A DNA stretch of 37,443 bases from an uncultured Bacteroidales bacterium (lineage in GTDB: Bacteria; Bacteroidota; Bacteroidia; Bacteroidales; Bacteroidaceae). Of this stretch, positions 24,215-32,352 are shown piece by piece. The stretch's first letter is position 1. Every line of letters begins with the position of its first letter. The translations under genes were made by a program, and so were the position numbers. Below the pieces are notes generated by a model that was given only the letters and a program-made list of their open reading frames with translations, had not been told where the DNA came from and did no database searches. The stretch lies in NCBI GenBank assembly GCA_902768605.1, contig CACXLY010000015.1, positions 1 through 37,443 on the forward strand, given 5' to 3'.

Positions 24215-24382
24215 CCCCTATAGGACGTTGCTCATTCCCCTATAGGGCGTTGGGCATTCCCCTATAGGGCGTTTGCTCTTCCTCCGTCGCGAGTGGAAAC
24301 TCGCTCCCCTTTGTGGGGCCGAAGCTACATTCAGTGGCTTCTCCGGAGCATACTCCGGACCCCAGTCGCCCCTATAGGGCGT
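24215..24382. repeat. 22-bp-period array and chain of short palindromes
   Basis: CCCTATAGGG-type units have TATA at 24,219, 24,241 and 24,263 (22 bp apart), and again at 24,373, exactly 110 bp (five periods) further on. Between them lie further inverted repeats: GCGAGT/ACTCGC (24,289-24,304), CCCC/GGGG (24,306-24,318), GAAGC/GCTTC (24,321-24,341) and TCCGGAG/CTCCGGA (24,342-24,359). The array fills the convergent gap between the Gly/Ser-rich gene and fumarase. Confidence 0.85.
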
Positions 24383-24393
24383 TGTGTCCCTGC

Positions 24394-26034
24394 TTACTTG
24401 CAGCCTGGGCACCAGGGCTTGAGCTGCTTGAAGAAGTCGTTGCCCTTGTCGTCCACGAGGATGAAGGCGGGGAAGTCTTCGACCGTTATCTTCCAGATGG
24501 CTTCCATGCCGAGTTCGGGATACTCCACGCACTCGATGCTCTTGATGCTGCTCTGCGAGAGAACTGCTGCCACGCCGCCGATGGTGCCGAGGTAGAAGCC
24601 GCCGTGCTTCTTGCAGGCATCGGTCACCTGCTGCGTGCGGTTGCCTTTGGCAATCATTACCAGCGAAGCGCCATTTGCCTGGAACTCATCGACGTAGGGG
24701 TCCATGCGGTTGGCCGTGGTGGGACCCATCGAACCGCAAGGATAGCCTTCCGGCGTCTTGGCAGGACCGGCGTAGAGGATGGGATAGTCCTTGAAGTACT
24801 GCGGCATGCCTTCGCCTGCATCGAGACGTGCCTTCAGTTTGGCGTGTGCGATGTCGCGAGCAACAATGATGGTGCCTCTGAGGTTGACGCGTGTCGAGAC
24901 GGGATACTTGCTCAGTTCTGCACGAACGGCATCAATGCCCTTGTCAAGGTCGATGTCGATTCCCTTGCCTCCTTCGCCGGGCAGACGCAGTTCTTCTGGA
25001 ATGAGTTCGCCTGGGCAGTCGTCCATCTTCTCGAGCCAGATGCCGTCACGGTTAATCTTCGCCTTGATATTGCGGTCGGCAGAGCAGCTCACGCCCATGC
25101 CGATGGGGCAGCTGGCACCATGGCGGGGCAGGCGGATGACGCGAATGTCATGAGCCAAATACTTGCCGCCGAATTGTGCACCAAGACCAATCTTGTGCGC
25201 TTCCTCAAGGAGCTTCTTTTCGAGGTCGATGTCGCGGAAAGCACGTCCCGTCTCGTCGCCCGTAGTAGGCAGCGAGTCGTAGTACTTGATGCTGGCCAGC
25301 TTGACTGTCAGCAGGTTCTTCTCGGCCGATGTGCCGCCGATGACGAATGCAATGTGGTAGGGCGGGCAGGCAGCCGTGCCGAGGTGCTTCATCTCCTCAA
25401 CGAGGAAGGGGAGCAGGGTGCCTTCGTTCTGGATGGTCGCTTTCGTCATGGGGTAGAAGTACGTCTTGTTGGCAGAACCGCCACCCTTAGCTACCATCAC
25501 GAAACGGTACTCGGCACCTTCGCAAGCCTCGATGTCAATCTGTGCGGGCAGGTTGCACTTCGTGTTCACCTCGTCGTACATATTGAGGGGAGCGTTCTGC
25601 GAATAGCGCAGATTGTCTTGCGTAAAGGTGTTGAACACGCCACGGGAGAGCGCTTCCTCGTCCTCGAAGCCTGTCCAAACCTGCTGGCCTTTCTCGCCAT
25701 GAATGATAGCCGTGCCGGTGTCCTGGCAGAAAGGCAGTATGCCTTTGCATGCCGTCTCTGCATTGCGCAGGAACTGCAGGGCGACGTACTTGTCGTTCTC
25801 GCTTGCATCGGGGTCTTTCAGGATTTGTGCAACTTGCAGGTTATGCTCGCGGCGCAACATGAACTCCACATCGTGGAAAGCCTGCTGAGCCAAGAGCGTC
25901 AGTGCTTCGGGGGAGACCTTTACAATCTCCTTGCCTTCAAACTCGCTGACGGTCACGCCTTCCTTCGTCAGGAGGCGATACTCCGTCTTGTCCTCGCCCA
26001 TCTGGAACATTGGGGCATACTTGAATTCAGCCAT
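24394..26034 (-). CDS. fumB: Class I fumarate hydratase
   Basis: A 546-aa iron-sulfur fumarase (FumA/FumB type; the symbol is by family only). It interconverts fumarate and malate. The N-terminal alpha part has [10 protein letters not shown] with a cluster Cys, [12 protein letters not shown] and [27 protein letters not shown] holds another Cys. The beta part starts near residue 370 ([33 protein letters not shown]) and ends in WCPGCK. Length matches the family. In an anaerobe it serves the reductive branch that makes succinate. It follows hflX on the same strand by about 33 bp. Confidence 0.96.
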   Translation of the reverse strand: MAEFKYAPMFQMGEDKTEYRLLTKEGVTVSEFEGKEIVKVSPEALTLLAQQAFHDVEFMLRREHNLQVAQILKDPDASENDKYVALQFLRNAETACKGILPFCQDTGTAIIHGEKGQQVWTGFEDEEALSRGVFNTFTQDNLRYSQNAPLNMYDEVNTKCNLPAQIDIEACEGAEYRFVMVAKGGGSANKTYFYPMTKATIQNEGTLLPFLVEEMKHLGTAACPPYHIAFVIGGTSAEKNLLTVKLASIKYYDSLPTTGDETGRAFRDIDLEKKLLEEAHKIGLGAQFGGKYLAHDIRVIRLPRHGASCPIGMGVSCSADRNIKAKINRDGIWLEKMDDCPGELIPEELRLPGEGGKGIDIDLDKGIDAVRAELSKYPVSTRVNLRGTIIVARDIAHAKLKARLDAGEGMPQYFKDYPILYAGPAKTPEGYPCGSMGPTTANRMDPYVDEFQANGASLVMIAKGNRTQQVTDACKKHGGFYLGTIGGVAAVLSQSSIKSIECVEYPELGMEAIWKITVEDFPAFILVDDKGNDFFKQLKPWCPGCK

Positions 26035-26067
26035 TATCTCTTGTTTATGAATTAGTGTATCTATGGG

Positions 26068-27399
26068 TTATTGAGGGTCCTCCTCGTAGTGTTGGAACAG
26101 GAAATCGTTGTAGGGATACTTCTGTACGTGCAGTTCCCTCACCTTATTGTAAAGTACCTGCTTGAGGGTATCGACGTTGGTCTTCTCCTGAGCAGAGATG
26201 AAGAGGCATTGTCCTCCAAGCTTCGACATCCAAGAGTGAATCAGTTCGTCGAGCGAGACGTTGCGGGCCGTAGCAGGCGTCAGGTCATCGGCATCCTTTT
26301 CTTCCCACGTGTAGGCGTCTATCTTGTTGAAGACAATCATCTGCGGTTTCTCGCTGCAGCCCAAGTCGGCCAGCGTCTTATCTACTACCTTTATCTGGTC
26401 CTCGAAGTCGGGATGACTGATGTCCACGATATGGAGCAGCAGGTCGGCCTCTCGAACCTCATCGAGCGTGCTCTTGAAGGAATCGACGAGGTCGGTCGGC
26501 AGCTTGCGGATAAAGCCGACGGTGTCGCTGAGCAGGAAGGGCAGGTTATCGACGATGACCTTGCGGACGGTCGTGTCGAGTGTGGCGAAGAGTTTGTTCT
26601 CGGCAAACACCTCGCTCTTGGAAAGTAGATTCATGAGGGTGCTCTTGCCAACGTTAGTATAGCCCACGAGCGCCACGCGAATCATGCGGCCGCGATTGCC
26701 TCGCTGCGTCGTCTTCTGCTTGTCGATTTCCGCAAGACGTTGCTTGAGCAGACTCATGCGGTTGAGGATGATACGACGGTCCATTTCGAGCTGCGTCTCA
26801 CCAGGACCTCTCAGTCCTACCGAACCTTTGCCGCCACCACTGCCAGAGCCGCCGCCCTGTCGCTCGAGGTGCGTCCAAAGCCTTTGCAGTCGAGGCAGCA
26901 TGTATCTGTATTGCGCCAGCTCGACTTGTGTCTTGGCATTCGCCGTCTGGGCTCGCATGGCGAAGATGTCGAGGATGAGTGTCGTGCGGTCCAGTATCTT
27001 CACCTTCAGTTCGTTCTCGATGTTGCGGAGCTGCTTGGCGGAGAGCTCGTCGTCGAAGATGACCATCGAAATCTCCCTTTCGGCATCCTCCTTGGCCTGT
27101 ATATAAGCACGTATTTCTTGCAACTTGCCTATGCCAAGGTAGGTGACGCTGTTAGGACCGCCCAGACGTTGAGTGAAGCGACGCACCGTCTTTGCTCCTG
27201 CTGTCTCGGCCAGGAACTCCAGTTCGTCGAGGTATTCTGTCGTCTTACGCTCGTCCTGATTGGGTGTGATGAGGCCCACCAGCACCGCCGTTTCAGGAGA
27301 GTTATCGACGACATTGTGGTACTTGACGCTTGTCATGCCGTCCTCGAACGGCAGTGACGAGCGCGATGAATTATAGTGCTTGCTCCTCGATGTCCTCAT
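26068..27399 (-). CDS. hflX: Ribosome-associated GTPase HflX
   Basis: A 443-aa HflX, which splits stalled or hibernating 70S ribosomes. The N-terminal domain (about 30-190; DELSAKQLRNIENELK) precedes a Gly-rich linker (GGGSGSGGGKGSVGLRGPGE). The G domain has G1 GYTNVGKSTL, G3 DTVGFIRKLP and G4 NKID. The start overlaps the TGA of the coiled-coil lipoprotein as ATGA. Length is normal. Its place between a lipoprotein and fumarase shows no special functional link. Confidence 0.95.
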   Translation of the reverse strand: MRTSRSKHYNSSRSSLPFEDGMTSVKYHNVVDNSPETAVLVGLITPNQDERKTTEYLDELEFLAETAGAKTVRRFTQRLGGPNSVTYLGIGKLQEIRAYIQAKEDAEREISMVIFDDELSAKQLRNIENELKVKILDRTTLILDIFAMRAQTANAKTQVELAQYRYMLPRLQRLWTHLERQGGGSGSGGGKGSVGLRGPGETQLEMDRRIILNRMSLLKQRLAEIDKQKTTQRGNRGRMIRVALVGYTNVGKSTLMNLLSKSEVFAENKLFATLDTTVRKVIVDNLPFLLSDTVGFIRKLPTDLVDSFKSTLDEVREADLLLHIVDISHPDFEDQIKVVDKTLADLGCSEKPQMIVFNKIDAYTWEEKDADDLTPATARNVSLDELIHSWMSKLGGQCLFISAQEKTNVDTLKQVLYNKVRELHVQKYPYNDFLFQHYEEDPQ

Positions 27400-28250
27400 T
27401 TAACTAATACGACAAGGTACTTGCTGACACTCCAGAACTTCTGTGGGTCGGTGATGTGGAGTTCGTACTGACCTTGATTGTCTTTTGTCAACTGGTATGT
27501 ACCGGCTGGATGAGAGGACAGCAGCTGGGCACTTTTGCTGTAGAACTTGATGTCCTTGTCGTAGCGAATGTCAATCTTCGTAAAGTAGTTCTTGTTGAAG
27601 TCGCCGCTCTTGAGGACATCGCCGTTCGTCAGAATCTTCTGTTCCTTCAGCTCGTTCTTGGTGCCGAAGACGAACCATGCGCTATTGAGTTCCTTGTCCT
27701 GCTGCTGCACCTTCTCGGCCTTCTGCTTGTTCTCTTCTGTCAGCGAAGCCACATCGTTGCTGAGTCCGGCAATAGCCTCGCCCTGCGACTCAATGAGCGC
27801 ATCCTTCTCAGCAAGGCTTGCCTCGAGTTCCTGAATGCGTGCAGACTGTGCGTCAATCTGAGCCTGAAGGCTTTCGATGGTCTTCTGCATCTTGGTGTTC
27901 TTGATGCTACTGTTCTTGAGCTTCTCCTGCAGTTGTGCAATCAAGTCGCGGTTCTGCTGCATGGCTTGCTTGATGAAGTCCATGTTGTCGCGAATGACAT
28001 CTTTGCTGCTGGCACTCTCGGGATTACCTTCTGCAATCGTCACACGGCCCTCTGCTTCATTGATACGGCGGATGCCTTCCTGCACTTCGTTGAAGACGCC
28101 CAAGATGTCATCCAGTTCCATATCCTTCTCATTGATGATGCGTTGCAGGGAATCGCGTTCCTGCTGCATTGCATCCTGTTGTTGTCCACCTGTCATGTTG
28201 CAAGCACTCAAACCAAGAGCGCAGGCAACGAATAAAAGAATCTTTTTCAT
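27396..28250 (-). CDS. Coiled-coil lipoprotein, hypothetical
   Basis: A 284-aa lipoprotein. The signal sequence ends in a lipobox (ALGLSAC17). Residues about 25-200 form a long coiled coil rich in Gln, Glu and Lys (ESLQAQIDAQSARIQELEAS). The last ~85 residues form a globular part (AWFVFGTKNELKEQKILTNG; YLVVLVK). I do not recognise it as a named protein; similar coiled-coil lipoproteins are common in Bacteroidales. It could be a periplasmic spacer or a cell-division-type protein. It lies between rsmI and hflX and overlaps hflX by 4 bp. Confidence 0.82.
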   Translation of the reverse strand: MKKILLFVACALGLSACNMTGGQQQDAMQQERDSLQRIINEKDMELDDILGVFNEVQEGIRRINEAEGRVTIAEGNPESASSKDVIRDNMDFIKQAMQQNRDLIAQLQEKLKNSSIKNTKMQKTIESLQAQIDAQSARIQELEASLAEKDALIESQGEAIAGLSNDVASLTEENKQKAEKVQQQDKELNSAWFVFGTKNELKEQKILTNGDVLKSGDFNKNYFTKIDIRYDKDIKFYSKSAQLLSSHPAGTYQLTKDNQGQYELHITDPQKFWSVSKYLVVLVK

Positions 28251-28283
28251 ATCCTTAGTTTATAGGTTTAGATGTTTATCGGT

Positions 28284-28958
28284 TTATGAGTCTTTTCCTG
28301 CCACAACCATCACGAACTCGCCACGAGGCTCTGTTTCGGTGAAGTGCGCGAGGACTTCCTGAAGCGAGCCGCGTACGCTCTCTTCGTGTATCTTGCTTAT
28401 CTCGCGGCAGACGCTGACTTGTCTGTCTGGTCCGAAGACCTCGATGAACTGCGTCAGAGCCTTCACGATGCGATGCGGCGACTCGTAGAAGATCATGGTG
28501 CGTGTCTCTTCTGCAAGGGCTTGAAGCCGCGTCTGGCGTCCTTTCTTCTGAGGCAGGAAGCCCTCGAAGCAGAATCGGTCGCAAGGCAAGCCACTGCTGA
28601 CGAGTGCCGGCACGAAGGCTGTTGCTCCTGGCAGGGTGATGACTTCTATGCCTGCCTTTATGGCTTCGCGAGCGACGAGGAAGCCTGGGTCGCTGATGCC
28701 TGGCGTACCAGCATCGCTGACGACAGCTATCGTCTGCCCTGCCAGCAAGCGCTCCACGATGCTCTCCACGGTCTTATGCTCGTTGAACTTATGGTACGAG
28801 AGCATTGCATTCTTGATGTCGAAGTGCTTCAGCAGGTTGCCGCTTGTCCTGGTGTCTTCGGCAAGGATGAGGTCAGCCTCGCGCAGCACCTTGAGTGCCC
28901 GCATCGTGATGTCCTCGAGATTGCCGACAGGAGTCGGTACCAAGTAAAGCGTTCCCAT
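28284..28958 (-). CDS. rsmI: 16S rRNA (cytidine(1402)-2'-O)-methyltransferase RsmI
   Basis: A 224-aa tetrapyrrole-methylase-fold enzyme that 2'-O-methylates C1402 of 16S rRNA in the ribosomal decoding centre. The N-terminal LYLVPTPVGNLEDITMRAL and VVSDAGTPGISDPG are diagnostic, followed by the SAM-binding FYESPHRI. The protein is shorter than E. coli RsmI (286 aa), ending right after the SAM fold, as is usual in this phylum. A promoter with a heptamer array in its -33 region precedes it. Confidence 0.94.
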   Translation of the reverse strand: MGTLYLVPTPVGNLEDITMRALKVLREADLILAEDTRTSGNLLKHFDIKNAMLSYHKFNEHKTVESIVERLLAGQTIAVVSDAGTPGISDPGFLVAREAIKAGIEVITLPGATAFVPALVSSGLPCDRFCFEGFLPQKKGRQTRLQALAEETRTMIFYESPHRIVKALTQFIEVFGPDRQVSVCREISKIHEESVRGSLQEVLAHFTETEPRGEFVMVVAGKDS

Positions 28959-28985
28959 ACCTTATTATATATATTATCGCAGGTG

Positions 28986-29028
28986 CAAAGTTACGAAAAA
29001 AGTTCATAGTTCATAGTTCATAGTTCAT
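28986..29028 (-). promoter_or_regulatory. rsmI promoter with AGTTCAT heptamers in the -33 region
   Basis: TAACTTTG (28,993-28,986) is a good -7 box on the minus strand. Upstream of it, 29,001-29,028 is four copies of AGTTCAT (ATGAACT on the minus strand). No TTTG lies at -33, so the repeats take that place. Confidence 0.6.
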
Positions 29029-29053
29029 AGTTTTTGGCTTTTTTAGTATTTTT

Positions 29054-29095
29054 CTTAACTCTTAACTCTTAATTTTTAATTTCTTTGTATATTTG
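29054..29095 (+). promoter_or_regulatory. tdk promoter with CTTAACT heptamers in the -33 region
   Basis: TATATTTG (29,088-29,095) is a -7 box 24 bp before the tdk start. The stretch 29,054-29,081 holds four 7-bp units (CTTAACT twice, then degenerate). No TTTG lies at -33. Confidence 0.55.
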
Positions 29096-29118
29096 TCCCT
29101 GAAAAAGACATAACAAAG

Positions 29119-29715
29119 ATGAAAGACGTTGGTTCAAGCAATGGCGAGATGATGCGCAGAGGCAGAGTGGAGGTCGTGTGTGGCTCGATGTTCTCGGGTA
29201 AGACGGAGGAACTCATTCGCCGCCTTCGCCGTGCACAGTTCGCCAAGCAAAAGGTAGAGATATTCAAGCCGGCCATTGATGTCCGTTATAGTGAGGAAGA
29301 GGTTGTCAGCCATGAGGGCAACAGCATTCCCTCCACGCCTGTCGATTCCTCTGCAAGCATCCTGCTCATGGCTCAGGAGAGCGATGTGGTGGGCATTGAC
29401 GAGGCACAGTTCTTCGACGAGCATATCGTCGAGGTCTGCAATGAACTTGCAAGCAGAGGCATCCGTGTGATAGTAGCCGGACTCGACCTCGACTTCAAGG
29501 GCGTGCCGTTCGGTCCGATGCCAGCTCTCCTTGCCATTGCCGACGAGGTGACAAAGGTGCATGCCATCTGTGTCCGTTGCGGAGCGTTGGCCTACGTCAG
29601 TCATCGCATTGTGGCAGGCGAGAAGCAAGTCCTTCTTGGTGAGAAACAAGAATACGAACCGCTTTGCAGGGAGTGTTACGCCCAAGCCATGAAAGAAAAG
29701 AAAGAGGAGGAATAG
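29119..29715 (+). CDS. tdk: Thymidine kinase
   Basis: A 198-aa type II thymidine kinase that phosphorylates thymidine in the salvage pathway. The P-loop is [27 protein letters not shown] holds the catalytic Glu, and the lasso domain has two Cys pairs for zinc (CVRCGA and CREC). Length is normal, and the N-terminus has about 15 extra residues before the P-loop. It precedes the AI-2E-family gene by 2 bp. Confidence 0.96.
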   Translation: MKDVGSSNGEMMRRGRVEVVCGSMFSGKTEELIRRLRRAQFAKQKVEIFKPAIDVRYSEEEVVSHEGNSIPSTPVDSSASILLMAQESDVVGIDEAQFFDEHIVEVCNELASRGIRVIVAGLDLDFKGVPFGPMPALLAIADEVTKVHAICVRCGALAYVSHRIVAGEKQVLLGEKQEYEPLCRECYAQAMKEKKEEE

Positions 29716-29717
29716 GA

Positions 29718-30851
29718 ATGTTAGAGAAAGAGATTACCTTCGACCGTGTTGTCAGATGGCTTATTGCGGCGCTTATAGCAGTAGGACTTGTATTGCTCAT
29801 CAATCGCCTTTCCAAGGTTCTGCTGCCATTCTTTATCGCATGGATTATGGCGTACATGATTTACCCGTTTGTATGCTTCCTGCAGAACAAGTGCCGATTG
29901 AAATACAGAGTGTTGAGCATCGTGGTAGCCCTGCTCGTCGTATTTGCCGTCATCACCCTTGCTGCTTTTCTCGTCGTGCCGCCTATCATCGAGGAAAGTC
30001 TGCGAATGGCCAAGCTGATAACCGTTTATTTCAACGATACCTTAGCCTCTTCTGACCTCTTTGCCAACCTGCAAAATGTGCTGCAGAGCTATGCAAGCGA
30101 CGACTCCCTGATGAAACTCATTCAGCACAGCAGTGTCATGGATGTTGCAGAGAATCTCGTCTTGAAGGCTTGGGAGTTCCTTTCAGGAACACTTAACTTC
30201 GCCATCGGCTTGCTTGGCAGTTTGATAGTCCTGCTCTATCTGTTCTTCATCCTGTTGGACTATGAGAAGATTTCGAAAGGGTGGATCCACTTCATTCCTG
30301 AAGGACAACGGGGCATCGCAAGCATGGTGGCTCATGATGTGAAGAACGGCATGAACGCCTACTTCCGCGGACAGTCGCTCATCGCCCTGCTCGTGGGCAT
30401 CCTCTTCAGCATAGGCTTCCTCATCATCGACTTCCCGATGGCAATAGGCCTGGGACTCTTCATCGGCCTCTTGAACCTGATTCCCTATCTGCAACTGGTC
30501 GGTTTCATTCCCACCATCATACTGGCCCTCGTGAAGGCAGCCGATACGGGACAGAGTTTCTGGGTCATCATCCTTTGTGCCCTCGCCGTCTTTGCCGTCG
30601 TGCAAACCATTCAAGATGTCATCCTGACGCCCCGCATCATGGGGCACGTCATGGGTCTGAACCCAGCCATCATCTTGCTGAGCCTCTCCATTTGGGGCAG
30701 CTTGCTGGGTATCATCGGACTCATCATCGCCCTGCCGCTCACGACATTACTTATTTCATATTATCGTCGATTTATCCTTAAAGAAACGGACAAAGACATA
30801 CAAAAACAGCCAGATAAAGAACAAAAAGCAGAGGAAGAAGAAAAAAAATAA
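29718..30851 (+). CDS. AI-2E family transporter
   Basis: A 377-aa membrane protein with about seven or eight hydrophobic segments, of the AI-2E/PerM/TqsA family (VLLPFFIAWIMAYMIYPFVC; VGILFSIGFLIIDFPMAIGL; the conserved GLNPAIILLSLSIWGSLLG). The substrate is not shown by the sequence; family members include proposed autoinducer-2 exporters and ion antiporters. The C-terminus is a highly charged tail (EQKAEEEEKK). I start it at 29718 (MLEKEITFDR), 2 bp after tdk; an earlier in-frame ATG lies inside tdk. luxS is in this window but 19 kb away. Confidence 0.88.
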   Translation: MLEKEITFDRVVRWLIAALIAVGLVLLINRLSKVLLPFFIAWIMAYMIYPFVCFLQNKCRLKYRVLSIVVALLVVFAVITLAAFLVVPPIIEESLRMAKLITVYFNDTLASSDLFANLQNVLQSYASDDSLMKLIQHSSVMDVAENLVLKAWEFLSGTLNFAIGLLGSLIVLLYLFFILLDYEKISKGWIHFIPEGQRGIASMVAHDVKNGMNAYFRGQSLIALLVGILFSIGFLIIDFPMAIGLGLFIGLLNLIPYLQLVGFIPTIILALVKAADTGQSFWVIILCALAVFAVVQTIQDVILTPRIMGHVMGLNPAIILLSLSIWGSLLGIIGLIIALPLTTLLISYYRRFILKETDKDIQKQPDKEQKAEEEEKK

Positions 30852-30890
30852 ACTTTAAACTTTAAACTTTAAACTTTATTTTGTACCTTT
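30850..30890 (+). promoter_or_regulatory. tRNA-Lys promoter with AAACTTT heptamers
   Basis: TACCTTTG (about 30,883-30,890) is the -7 box, some 33 bp before the tRNA. About four copies of AAACTTT occupy roughly 30,850-30,878, directly upstream. No exact TTTG stands at -33. Confidence 0.6.
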
Positions 30891-30922
30891 GCAGCCGCAA
30901 ATGAATAATTTGCATTTAGGTT

Positions 30923-30998
30923 GACTCGCTAGCTCAGTTGGTAGAGCATCACACTTTTAATGTGGGGGTCTTGGGTTCGAGCCCCAAGCGGGTTACCA
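30923..30998 (+). tRNA. tRNA-Lys(UUU), 3' CCA encoded
   Basis: A 76-nt cloverleaf. The 7-bp acceptor stem GACTCGC pairs with GCGGGTT, with G:U wobbles at its ends. The D arm is GCTC-AGTTGGTA-GAGC. The anticodon arm TCACA-CTTTTAA-TGTGG carries anticodon TTT. The T arm is TTGGG-TTCGAGC-CCCAA. The CCA is encoded (30,996-30,998). A promoter lies upstream and a terminator directly downstream. Confidence 0.97.
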
Positions 30999-31003
30999 AA
31001 AAA

Positions 31004-31026
31004 GAGAGGCTTCGGCCTCTTTTTTG
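31004..31026 (+). terminator. Terminator after tRNA-Lys (copy 1)
   Basis: AGAGGC-TTCG-GCCTCT (31,005-31,020) is a 6-bp stem with a UUCG-type tetraloop, followed by TTTTT. Confidence 0.8.
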
Positions 31027-31100
31027 TTTTCCGCAGGGGCTCTCACCCAAGGGTTCTTGCGCTCCAGTAGGTGCTCAGGCGGCAAAGCCGGAACGACCCA

Positions 31101-31170
31101 CCAAGCGGGTTACCAGAAAGAGAGGCTTCGGCCTCTTTTTTCGTTTCCCGCCAGCTGTTCTCATCCAAGG
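31101..31170 (+). repeat. Partial duplication of the tRNA-Lys 3' end with terminator
   Basis: CCAAGCGGGTTACCA reappears 117 bp after its place in the tRNA and is followed again by the AGAGGC-TTCG-GCCTCT hairpin (31,121-31,136) and T-run. The similarity continues to CCAAGGGTT near 31,165. The 5' part of the tRNA is absent, so it cannot be a tRNA gene. It may be an attachment-site scar or a tandem duplication. Confidence 0.8.
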
Positions 31171-31245
31171 GTTGACATCCGTCGAGCAAAAGCTTTTCCG
31201 CCTTCGGCTCAAGCAAGTATGATTATATGATTTTGTTAATAGAGC

Positions 31246-32325
31246 CTAGTTGTGCTTTAAGAGCAGATTCAGCATCTTGCGATCCAGCTTGTGACCGTGG
31301 AAGTCTTCATAATCAACATCTTGGCGGTCGCTGTCCATGATGCCGAACGAGCCGGAAAGATTCCACAGGGCCCATCCCCAGTCGTTCTGCTTGAAAACGG
31401 AAAGGTTGTCGTCCAACCAATCAAGAGCCACTTGATGAGGTGTGCGGTTGTGGCTGCCAAATTCACCGATGAAGACACGTCCTCCTTGCTTCAGCAATGG
31501 TGTCCACGACTTATGAAGCATCTTTTGCAGCCACGCTTTGTCATAATGCTGGCCGTCCAAGTCTAAAGGCCAAGTCAGTTGTTCTCGAGGAATTTGCATC
31601 GGACGATTACCAAAGACCCATGATGCTTCGTAGTGAGAGATAATCATCGGTTGATAACCACGTCCGCACTGAATGATTTGTGGCAGGTCATTAATGCTAA
31701 GCAGAGGTCTTCCGCCCCATTGAAGGCCGTCTATCATGATGACGCGCTTCGGACTTACACTACGTATCTCATTTACCAGACGTCGCACCACACGTTCGTA
31801 ATCCGCATCAGGGATGTCGGCCACTTCGTTCAGGAGGTTAAAGCTCAGATGCTTGCTCGAAATGCCTTTGTAACGTTTTGCAAAGACGCTCCACTGATAG
31901 GCACAGCCATCCAAAGCACTTTGGTCGTGGAAGATGTTTTCAGGTTCCTCTGGTTTGTTCACACAATATCCAGGAGCACGATGCAGGTTGATGCAGATGT
32001 GAATGCCATATTTCTGTCCCCACAGAACGGCATTATCAATGTCGGCAAGCACCTTTTCGTCCATCTTATAGTATTCGCCTGGCTTGCTCCAATTCCAATA
32101 TGAAAGAGGAAGTCGCACGAAGTTGAATCCCCAATCTCGAATCCATTTGAATTCCTCTTCGTCGAAAGGCTTTGGATAACCTGCCGTGAAGTAGTTCAAA
32201 AGATTGAAGCCTCGCCACTTGTTATCTTTCAGCTTTGCCTTTGCCGAAAGTTCCTGGGGCCATCCGCTTATCATGCACGCAGAGGACAAGCCTATCATGG
32301 CCTTTAGGAAGTTCCTTCTTTCCAT
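31246..32325 (-). CDS. Glycoside hydrolase family 5 (cellulase-like), Tat-exported
   Basis: A 359-aa GH5 endoglycanase/mannanase-type enzyme. The N-terminus ERRNFLKAM is a twin-arginine signal (RRxFLK) followed by a hydrophobic stretch, so export by Tat is likely. The TIM barrel shows the family residues FNFVRLPLSYWN, CINLHRAPG, the acid/base Glu167 in FNLLNEVAD and the nucleophile Glu288 in FIGEFG. Substrate (cellulose, mannan, xyloglucan) cannot be told. It follows the GH43 gene by 27 bp on the same strand, so the pair is an operon. No SusC/SusD genes are in the window. Confidence 0.92.
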   Translation of the reverse strand: MERRNFLKAMIGLSSACMISGWPQELSAKAKLKDNKWRGFNLLNYFTAGYPKPFDEEEFKWIRDWGFNFVRLPLSYWNWSKPGEYYKMDEKVLADIDNAVLWGQKYGIHICINLHRAPGYCVNKPEEPENIFHDQSALDGCAYQWSVFAKRYKGISSKHLSFNLLNEVADIPDADYERVVRRLVNEIRSVSPKRVIMIDGLQWGGRPLLSINDLPQIIQCGRGYQPMIISHYEASWVFGNRPMQIPREQLTWPLDLDGQHYDKAWLQKMLHKSWTPLLKQGGRVFIGEFGSHNRTPHQVALDWLDDNLSVFKQNDWGWALWNLSGSFGIMDSDRQDVDYEDFHGHKLDRKMLNLLLKHN

Positions 32326-32352
32326 TTGTATTAATTATATAATGTTCAATCT

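Noticed and set aside
24313..26055. 580-codon open frame on the plus strand, antisense to fumarase
   Set aside because: It lies almost wholly opposite class I fumarase, which is unmistakable. Its translation has no recognisable motif and looks like a codon-bias shadow.
10000..30851. LuxS and the AI-2E-family protein as a quorum-sensing pair
   Set aside because: They are 19 kb apart on opposite strands. LuxS sits among housekeeping genes, and the transporter family has several other known roles.
31101..31142. Second tRNA-Lys gene
   Set aside because: Only the last 15 bases of the tRNA are repeated; no D arm or anticodon arm is present.
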